A stretch of DNA of 64,000 nt from Ichthyophis bannanicus (lineage: Eukaryota > Chordata > Amphibia > Gymnophiona > Ichthyophiidae), in assembly GCA_033557465.1 (NCBI GenBank), contig CM066033.1, forward strand, positions 1,246,587,523 to 1,246,651,522, read 5' to 3'. A program made the position numbers and the translations under genes. Each line of letters starts with the position of its first letter. The first letter of the stretch is position 1. The notes beneath the pieces were generated by a model that saw only the letters and a program-made list of their open reading frames with translations, did no database searches and had not been told where the DNA came from. Shown in pieces: positions 11,107 to 19,311 of the stretch.

Positions 11107-11273
11107 CCAATTCCTACCAGCCTTTCCTCCCCCCTCCCAACCAGTCCTCACCAGCTTCTCTTCTCTTTTCTATATCCTATAGACACTCAGGGGTCCACGG
11201 ACCACAGGCTGGGAACCAGTGCTCTAATGAAGACAGCTAGTTGAACACTGAAATAGGCCCTTAAAAGAGGAAG

Positions 11274-12068
11274 ATGTTTTCCTTGAAGGCAAATTTCTCC
11301 GAGCAGCTCTTGGTCTCTCGCTTTATGCAGGGTCTCTTGCTTTCCACACCTCTCATCCAGCCTCCCCTGGCGGAGTGGGACCTGAACGTAGTGCTCATGC
11401 AGCTTACTCATTCACCTTTTGAGCCAATGGCGACCTGCTTGCTCCAGCATCTGTCCTGGAAGGTGATCTTCCTGGTGGCTTTCACCTCTGCCCATCGAGT
11501 CAGTGAGCTCCAGGCCCTCATGGCAGATGCCCCTTACACCAGGTTCCATAGGAACAGGTTGGTCCTCTGTACCCACCCCAAGTTCCTGCCGAAGGTCATC
11601 TCTGATTTCCATCTCAATCAGGAGATAGTCTTACTGACCTTCTTCCTGAAACCCCATGCCGACCAGGCATCGGCAGTTTTGTATACACTCGACTGCAAGA
11701 GGGCTCTTGCCTTCTATCAGCAGCGCACCCAGCCTCATCGCAAGTCTGGTTGGTTCTTTGTGTCCTACAATCCCAATCGCCTGGGGCAGGCAGTCGCAAA
11801 ACGCATGCTCTCCATCTGGGTGGCAGACTGCATCACCTTCATTCACGCAAAGGTGGATGCCCCGCTGGATTGGAGGGTCACCACACACGGTGTCCAAGCC
11901 AAGGCTGCTTCAGTGGCTTTGCTGTGCTCAGTGCCTCTGACGGACATCTGCCGGGCTGCGATCTGGGCTTCACCGAATACCTTTGTTTCACACTATCGCC
12001 TGGAGAGGGAGTCCCGCCGGGACAGCGCCTTCGGCCAGGCTGTACTCCGTAATCTGTTCAGGGTATAA
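11274..12068 (+). pseudogene. DIRS tyrosine recombinase C-terminal region with altered catalytic box
   Basis: DIRS elements integrate a circular DNA with a tyrosine recombinase. This open 264-codon frame covers the catalytic domain. The first arginine block reads TSAHRVSELQAL, the presumed nucleophile is in SHYRLERESRRD near the C-terminus, and the frame ends RNLFRV as in the complete copy. The H-x-x-R box reads THGVQ where the two other DIRS copies have AHCVR and AHNVR, so the second catalytic arginine appears replaced by glutamine. The N-terminal part of the protein is missing through truncation. The frame is open but the product would probably be inactive. Confidence 0.8.
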
Positions 12069-12586
12069 GCAACTCCTGCCCTCCAACCCTTCTCGACAGC
12101 TACTGAGGGTTTCGCCCCGGGGACCTGAGGACTCGGGCTCCTTCGGGCATCGGCTTCTGCTCTTGGCTTCTGCTCATGACCTCGCAGAGGTGTTTTTGGT
12201 TACAGGTTCGGTAGCCTGTAGCTGGGTAGTCCCATAAGTGAGGACTGACTTCCTGGAGAAAGTGTAGTTACTCACCTTAAGAGGTGTTCTCCAGGGACAG
12301 CAGGAATCAGTTTTCACTACCCTCCCACCTCCCCTGATGAGTTGCTGGATTTTTGGTCCTTCCCTTGCCATCCGCTTGGTAGGGTTCAAGCTAAGGGACC
12401 TGACTGAGCAAGATGGCACCCTTTGGTGGGAAGAGGACCACGCATGCGTGGCAGATGTCCCAAAGGCTTTCTTTGAAAGCTGGGGAATTGCTCCGCGTGG
12501 GCTCCATCGGTGCTGACGTCACCCATAAGTGATGACTGATTCCTGCGGTCCCTGGAGAACACCTGTTACAAGTGAGTAACTGTTCT
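11283..12586 (+). mobile_element. DIRS retrotransposon 3' fragment A
   Basis: This is the 3' third of a DIRS element: the end of the tyrosine recombinase frame, an internal complementary region (about 12229-12325) and a right terminal repeat ending near 12586 in gagtaactgttct. It aligns by eye with 21500-22769 of the complete element in this window. The 5' part is gone. It ends directly against DIRS fragment B, whose methyltransferase-region sequence starts at 12587. Confidence 0.85.
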
Positions 12587-14317
12587 ATACCACTCGTGGT
12601 GAAACCCTTCCTGAAGTTCAAGGCTGACAAGGTCTCCATGATCCTCATCGCTTCTTATTGTCCTCAGCAGCTATGGTTCCTACTATTGCTGCAGCTCTCG
12701 CAGAGGGAGTCTCTCCACATGGTCTCCGCCCGCACCTCATATTTCAGGAGGATGGAACCTTGCTGCATCGCAGTGTCCACTTTTTTGCCCTCACAGCATG
12801 GATGCTGAATGGGTAGTCCTCCTAGAGCTCAATCTTTCTGAGTGTGTTATAAATATCTTTCTGGCATCTTGCAAGGATTCAACATGCAAGGCCTACTCAC
12901 TAAAGTGATGAGGTTTGCTGCTTGGTGCACAGGCAGGGTGCTGGACCCCCCCTTCTCTTGCACCATGGACCAGCTCCTAGAATAGCTCCTGTACCTCTCG
13001 GACTCGGGCCTTAAGTTCAGTTCGGTGCAAGTTCACCTCAGCGCGATAGGGGCTTATCATTGTGACTCTAGTGGAAGACCATTTTGGCCTGGCCTCTCAT
13101 GGTTTGCTTCATGTGGTACCTGCTCTTCTCAAAGCCTCCTGTTAAGCCCCCTACAATGGCTTTAGATATCAATGTAGTGCTCGCGCAGCTGTTGAGTGCT
13201 CTGTTTGAGCCACTGGACTTTTATCTCCTAAAATTCCTGACATGGGAGGTCCTCTTTCTGTTAATGGTTACATCGTCCTGACGCATCAGTGAGCTCCGAG
13301 TTTTGATGGCTTACCCTCCATACACCAGGTATCACCTGAACAGGGTGGTTCTCTGCATGCATCCCCGCTTTCTGCCGAAGGTGATCTCTGCGTTCCACCT
13401 CAGCCAGTCAGTAGTCTTGCAAATTTTCTTCCTCTGGCTTTATGCTAACCAGAGTGAGGCGGTGTTGCAGACTTTGGACTGCAAGCAGGCTTTAGCCTTC
13501 TATCTGGAGCGCACAAAGGTGCATCGCTGGTCTACCCAGCTGTTTGTTTCCTTCAATCCCAGTAAGCTGAGCTCCACTGTCTCTTAAGTGCATGCTATCT
13601 CTCTGGGTAGTGGAATGCATCGCTTACGCTTACTCCCAGGCTAGGTTGAACCTTGAAGGTCATGTCATGGCTCACAATGTCCAAGCTAAGGCAACATCAG
13701 TGGCCAATCTCCGCTCTGTTTCTGCAGAGGAAATTTGCAAATCTGCTACATGGTCTTCGGTCCATACTGTCTGGATGGAGATTCTGACATGACAGTAATT
13801 TTGGCCAGGCCATGCTCCAGCATCTCTTTGGGTCTTAGCGTCAACCCTTGCTCACCGGCCCTTCTGTTCATCTAGGCTACCTGCTAAAACCCCACAGGGT
13901 CGATGTCTGCTGAGGATGCTGACTCATATGAGTCCCTCCAGGGACTACCTTGCTGTTCTTCCTGGTTTCTTCAGTTGGTTACCCCTGTTGGGCTGTTCAT
14001 TTCTTCGGGTTCCTATAGCCTGTAGCTTGAGTGTCCCACACGTAAGGACTTATTTTCTGCTTATTCATGGAGAAAGTGTAGTTAGTTACCTGTAGCAGTT
14101 GTTCTCTGTGAACAGAAGGATAAGTTCTTACAACCTGCCCTCCTCTTTGGGGAATTGCATTTTGACTCTTGCTATGCTTTTAGACTGGAGAGGATGGCAC
14201 CACGACAGAGAGGAAGGCAGGCATGCGTGCATGCATGGTGTGCCTCCCAAAAGCTTTCTTTGGAAGTTGGGGAGTGTTCCCGTGCGGGGCTTCATCATTG
14301 TCATCACCCATGTGTTG
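12587..14317 (+). mobile_element. DIRS retrotransposon 3' fragment B, degenerate
   Basis: Begins mid-way through the methyltransferase-like region (PLVVKPFLK, equivalent to about 21000 in the complete element) and runs through a decayed tyrosine recombinase to remnants of the internal complementary region (about 14034-14140) and right terminal repeat (about 14189-14317). The outer end of the right repeat is not recognisable. It is more decayed than fragment A, which appears to have inserted into it. Confidence 0.78.
12830..13845 (+). pseudogene. Degenerate DIRS tyrosine recombinase
   Basis: Readable pieces match the recombinase of the complete element: the core-binding part near 12900-13080, PPYTRYHLNRVVL near 13310, LDCKQALAFYLERT near 13475, and AHNVQAKATSVANL near 13670. 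Several stops (for example near 12979, 13279 and 13585) and frame changes break the frame. The H-x-x-R box reads AHNVQ, with the arginine lost, and the segment that should hold the nucleophile tyrosine is disrupted after HTVWMEI. It is a relic. Confidence 0.75.
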
Positions 14318-14639
14318 GAGGGGGGTCAGAAGTGGCAGGCCATGTGTGTCACCTCACAGAGGTCGGCCGTCCTAGTGGATGGGCTGCCTTGGATATAATG
14401 AAGGAAAGATTTTAAGAAAATCTTGATGACAATAATGGAGCTTGTGCTAAATAAAGCACATTAAATTTCATTAACACATAGTGATGTACAGTGCTGTAAA
14501 TACAATGTGAGAAGGGGGACCTTGTAAAGGAAGCTCACTTCCACCTACATTTAAATTGTGCATAGACAGCCTGATTTCCATCCCGGCGGCAGCAACCTCT
14601 TCTCTTGCAGGCAAGCAACAAGTATGCTGTGTCTCAGCA

Positions 14640-14880
14640 GCAACCTTTGATGTTGCTGCCATTGCTGATTTCTTGTCTGCCTGATACTCCATTCTGCAAA
14701 GAAGCAGGTACGAAGCATGCACTTCAGATCTCACATCTGCTGAGCCTCTCATGCCTCGGGAGATGTGCTGATCTCACATCTCCCGAGATCTGATGCGTAG
14801 CTGAAGCGCATGCCTGCCTCCTTGCAGAACAGGGCAGCGGGCAAACAGGCAATCACTGAATGTCTCCAAATGGTTATTTT
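14640..14880. repeat. Foldback repeat with 13-bp perfect inner hairpin
   Basis: The two halves are inverted relatives: a segment reading ctgcaaagaagcaggta at 14695 has its complement, with changes, near 14815-14830. At the centre CTCGGGAGATGTG (14755-14767) is perfectly complementary to 14775-14787 with a 7-base loop. No target duplication was found. It could be a MITE or a local inversion. Confidence 0.55.
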
Positions 14881-15551
14881 TCTATATACAGTAAGAGGAT
14901 GAAACTCACTAACAAACTGGGCTTTATAATGGGTGCCTGTAGACAATAGGGTGAAATTTAAATCCGCTTTGATCTTTGAAATGATGCATGGGATGAATCC
15001 AAAGTACTGGCAAGATAGAATAGGAGGCTATATTCCAGAGAGGGCACTTTGCTCAGCCAACAAAGATTGATGGCTGTTACAGGGTCAGGGCAGGCTTGCC
15101 AGAGTTAATTAAGGGAAAAAGCCTTTCCAGTGGTGGCACCAATTTGTTGGAACATGCTTCCAAGTGAGATTTGGGTTTGTTTAGACTATTTGAGGTTTTA
15201 GAGGGCCTAATAGCCATACAGCGAGTGCTGCTAAGCAGATGATGTTGCTGGCCACCACTATCCATGAATAGTCAGTGGCACTTTACAGATCTGCCTAGCA
15301 CTCTGCTATCCTGATAGGTCTCTGAATAACTTGAGGACAGCAGAGAAGCTGTCTTATCCAGAGACTTATCCATATAGTGGACTGAATATTGCAGTTATCT
15401 AGATAGCTCTGGCCATTCAGTGTCATTTGCTATCTGGATTATTTTTAATCACTGCAGCTACCATTTAAAAACAGTCTGAGTTTAGAAATTGACCCAATAT
15501 TTGTTTAGACAGGCCTTTGGCAGGTTGGAAGAGTGAGTGATAGGCCATGGT

Positions 15552-15903
15552 CAGTGGCGTAAATTCTGCCTAAGCAGCCCCCACACTGTAGGGGGACCTA
15601 GGCAGGGAGGGAGCCCACACAGTGGTGTGGCAACTTACATTAATTTGTTTGCTGGGCTCCCTCCACTCCAGGCCCCTGTGGCTGTTATCTTCTGGGTTGA
15701 GGTCTTGCAATAATAGCGAAACAGCGAGACTTCAGCCTCGGAGGAGCACCCACTGGGCCTGGAGCGGAGGCAACATGGCAAATAAAGTAAGTTTGCTGTG
15801 TGTGGGGGGGGGGGGGGGCGAGGCAGTACAATGGGGGTCACCACAAGGGGGGGCCCCTCAGCAAAAGTTTGCTTAAGGGCCCTTCATTAGAACTTCACCA
15901 CTG
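15552..15903. mobile_element. Possible hAT-type MITE with G15 run
   Basis: The left end CAGTGGCGTAAATTCT and the reverse complement of the right end, CAGTGGTGAAGTTCT, match at most positions, as expected for hAT terminal inverted repeats. No 8-bp duplication is visible at these limits, so the call is tentative. A run of 15 G lies at 15804-15818. Confidence 0.42.
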
Positions 15904-16151
15904 GTGATGTACAATAATGTGTGTAGATACATGTCAGTAAATATTGTTACCTCATTAAATAAGATGTTAGTCTTTGGACCATTGATACTGAGCTTGAGTA
16001 GCTTTGACCTTTGCATAATATAGTTTGTTTAGAATACATTAAAGATCTGCAGGAAGAACATTTGTGCTAAGAGGATGTTATTTGTTCCAGCCCAGGTTTC
16101 TTTGCTCGACTAGCATTATGAGATTCTATAGCTAGCTGAGTCTCTCTTTAA

Positions 16152-16988
<837 letters not shown>

Positions 16989-17150
16989 TTCTCCAGGACC
17001 AAGCAGGAAGTCAGTCCTCACTTATGGGTGACGTCGGCGCCGACGGAGCCCTCGCGGAGCAATTTTCCCCAGCTTTCAAAGAAAGCCTTTGGGAATTGCA
17101 GCGCGCATGCGCGGTCGTCTTCCCGCCCGAGGGTGCCATCTTAGCCAGTC
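16989..17150 (+). repeat. Left inverted terminal repeat of DIRS copy 1
   Basis: Matches the reverse complement of 22583-22742 with few differences. It contains the 14-bp palindrome CGTCGGCGCCGACG at 17032-17045 and the 12-bp palindrome CGCGCATGCGCG at 17102-17113. In DIRS elements this repeat drives transcription and templates end completion. Confidence 0.9.
17102..17113. promoter_or_regulatory. NRF1-like palindrome in the DIRS terminal repeat
   Basis: CGCGCATGCGCG fits the vertebrate NRF1 consensus YGCGCAYGCGCR and is repeated in the right terminal repeat at 22620-22631. It lies 276 bases upstream of the Gag start, a plausible promoter position. Binding is an inference from the motif alone; copies 2 and 3 do not keep it intact. 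Confidence 0.45.
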
Positions 17151-17388
17151 TTCTTTTTCCGCGGAGCCCTACAGACGTCCCCGTCTTGTCCCCGCGAAAA
17201 AGTCGATTTTCTTCTTTATTTTATCCTTTTTTCCTTCGGTTCGACGCCGATCTTTTTCCCGCCCGGACTCGCGACGCCGGTCACGAGTCCTCTTACTTTT
17301 TTCGGTTTTTCTGACTTAGTCAGCTTTCGTTTTCGGTTTTTCCCTGGCAGCCCGGTCCTTTGACCTCGCAGGGGCCCTTTTTCCCCCG

Positions 17389-19311
17389 ATGGCTGCCAGT
17401 GGGTTTAAGCGGTGTGGTCGGTGTGACCGAAATATGTCACTAACTGACACACACGACTTTTGCCTCCGCTGCCTGGGCCCGGATCATGAGGAACTGATCT
17501 GTGGGCCCTGCAGCAAAATGTCCTCAAAGGCGTTGAGAAGTCGGCGGCATCAGCGTGAGAGAATCTTCGCTGACCCCAGCCGTACCCGGACCTCGTCGGA
17601 GGCCTCCGCGTCGAAAGGCTCCAGCTCAGACCGTCGCCGGAGTTCCTCCGACCGGGGTTCTCCCTCCGGGGACCATCGTCGGAAGGTGAAACCCGCGAGG
17701 GCGGCGTCGGTGGACGCTCCTGGTTCCGCGAGGGCCAGGTCGCATAGCCCCGACAGCCGCCCCGGGTCCTTGGAGAAGGAACACATCCCGAAGCGACCTC
17801 GCCTGGAGTCGGAGATGCCTGCCCGGGTAAGTCCTGTGGTCCTTCTGGACTCGCCTCCGCGACAGCCGACGTTGGGCCCGACGCCGTCGGGGCCCGAGTC
17901 GGGGGCTGCTGGGTCACCTGAGCTCGGACTCAGGTTGACGGCCTTGGAGAGCAGACTGTCTGCCTTCATGGACCAGCAGAGGGCACTGCTCGCTGGCTTC
18001 GCTGGCGCCGCTGCCCTGACCGCCGGGACGTCGACGTCCAAGTTGACCCCGGAGACCGAGCCAATCCTCGAGTCGATGAGAACTCGAGTCGATCCTCGGT
18101 CGAGGTCACCCTCGGCCTCCCGTTCGGGACCGAGGTCGCCGACACCGACTCCCTCGGCGTCGGGGCGGCTGGCGCCGCGCCCTGCCCGGGCCGACCCCAC
18201 CGAGTCCTCGTCGGAGTCGGTCTGGGAGTCTGAGGAGGAAGAGTCGCCTGATTCTTTCCGGACTCGGTGTGTCCCATCGGACTCACCGGAGTCCGAGCCT
18301 CGGAAGCAGTCCCCCCCGGAGGATGCCCGGTTCTCGGACTTCGTTAGGGATATGGCCAAGGCTTTGGCCTTCCCTGCGGATCCCGAGGAGGAGCCTCGAG
18401 CCGAAGAGCTCGACGCCCTCCAGTATGACTCTCCCGCGAGGGAACACTTTACTGTACCGGTTTCTCCTATGCTGGAACGACTACTCTTCCGCATGTGGGA
18501 GAGTCCGGCCTCCTCGCCGGTCCTGAGCAAGCGGGTCGATTCTATCTATCGAGTCCGCAAGAGCCCTGGCTTTCAAAAGGCACAGCTGCCACACCATTCC
18601 ATGGTAGTGGAATCGGCCATGCATCGTCTTAAGAGCCAGAAGATGCACTCCTCGGTGCCTCCTGGAAGGGAGGCCCGTAACCTGGATGGCCTTGGCAAGA
18701 AGTGTTTCCAGGGCTCTATGCTCGCATGTCGTGTCCAGACTTACCAGCTATACATGGGCATGTATCTCCGGGATCTGGCTAAAGAGCTAGCCGGATTCTC
18801 CGCTGGTCTGTCCGAGGAACCCTTGCGGAGGTTCCTAGCCTTGTCCACTGGCATTCGGGAATGCTCAAAGTTCATGTCCCGAGCAGCCTATGATGGCTTT
18901 GAAGCATCGGCTCGAGTGGCCGCAGCCGGCATCGGTGCCCGCCGACAGGCTTGGCTTCAGTCGTCAGACCTTGAGCCCTGGGTGCAGGACAAGTTGGTCG
19001 ATGTCCCCTGCCGAGGCGAAAACCTCTTTGGCAAGCCCATGGCGGAAAAGGCTGTGCAAATTGAGACTGAGACTCTCACCAGGACCAGGCTTTCTAGGAA
19101 GACCTCCGCCCCTTCCCAGAAAAAGAAGGGCTCGGGGAAAAAGTCCTTTTACCCGAGGAAGGCGGCTGCCTACAAACAATACCCCCATTATCAGGCCCCT
19201 GCAGCTCCCCAACAGGGCCAGCAGGCCAAGGGACGGGGTAATGGGTCCCGTAGGCAGCAAGTCCCCAAGCCTGCACCACCAGCCCCTGCTCAGCAGGGTG
19301 GGGGTTTTTGA
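17389..19311 (+). CDS. DIRS Gag-like protein, copy 1, intact
   Basis: This is the putative nucleic-acid-binding structural protein of the element. The 640-residue frame opens with a zinc-binding cluster: CX2C at residues 9-12, His22, then CX2CX4HX4C at residues 25-38 and a last Cys at 41. A Ser/Arg/Pro-rich, low-complexity region follows to about residue 300. A conserved central domain comes next, with FVRDMAKAL near residue 320, RVDSIYRV near 385, QLPHHSMVVESAMHRLKS near 402 and YQLYMGMYLRDLAKEL near 450. A basic Lys/Gln-rich tail ends the protein. The ATG at 17389 is 400 bases inside the element. The same domains recur at 38429 and 63016. Gag assignment rests on position and the zinc knuckle. 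Confidence 0.85.
   Translation: MAASGFKRCGRCDRNMSLTDTHDFCLRCLGPDHEELICGPCSKMSSKALRSRRHQRERIFADPSRTRTSSEASASKGSSSDRRRSSSDRGSPSGDHRRKVKPARAASVDAPGSARARSHSPDSRPGSLEKEHIPKRPRLESEMPARVSPVVLLDSPPRQPTLGPTPSGPESGAAGSPELGLRLTALESRLSAFMDQQRALLAGFAGAAALTAGTSTSKLTPETEPILESMRTRVDPRSRSPSASRSGPRSPTPTPSASGRLAPRPARADPTESSSESVWESEEEESPDSFRTRCVPSDSPESEPRKQSPPEDARFSDFVRDMAKALAFPADPEEEPRAEELDALQYDSPAREHFTVPVSPMLERLLFRMWESPASSPVLSKRVDSIYRVRKSPGFQKAQLPHHSMVVESAMHRLKSQKMHSSVPPGREARNLDGLGKKCFQGSMLACRVQTYQLYMGMYLRDLAKELAGFSAGLSEEPLRRFLALSTGIRECSKFMSRAAYDGFEASARVAAAGIGARRQAWLQSSDLEPWVQDKLVDVPCRGENLFGKPMAEKAVQIETETLTRTRLSRKTSAPSQKKKGSGKKSFYPRKAAAYKQYPHYQAPAAPQQGQQAKGRGNGSRRQQVPKPAPPAPAQQGGGF

Noticed and set aside
17550..18530. 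A 326-codon minus-strand open frame across DIRS gag
   Set aside because: It mirrors a GC-rich coding strand and has no known motif; the plus-strand Gag is conserved in three copies, the minus frame is not.
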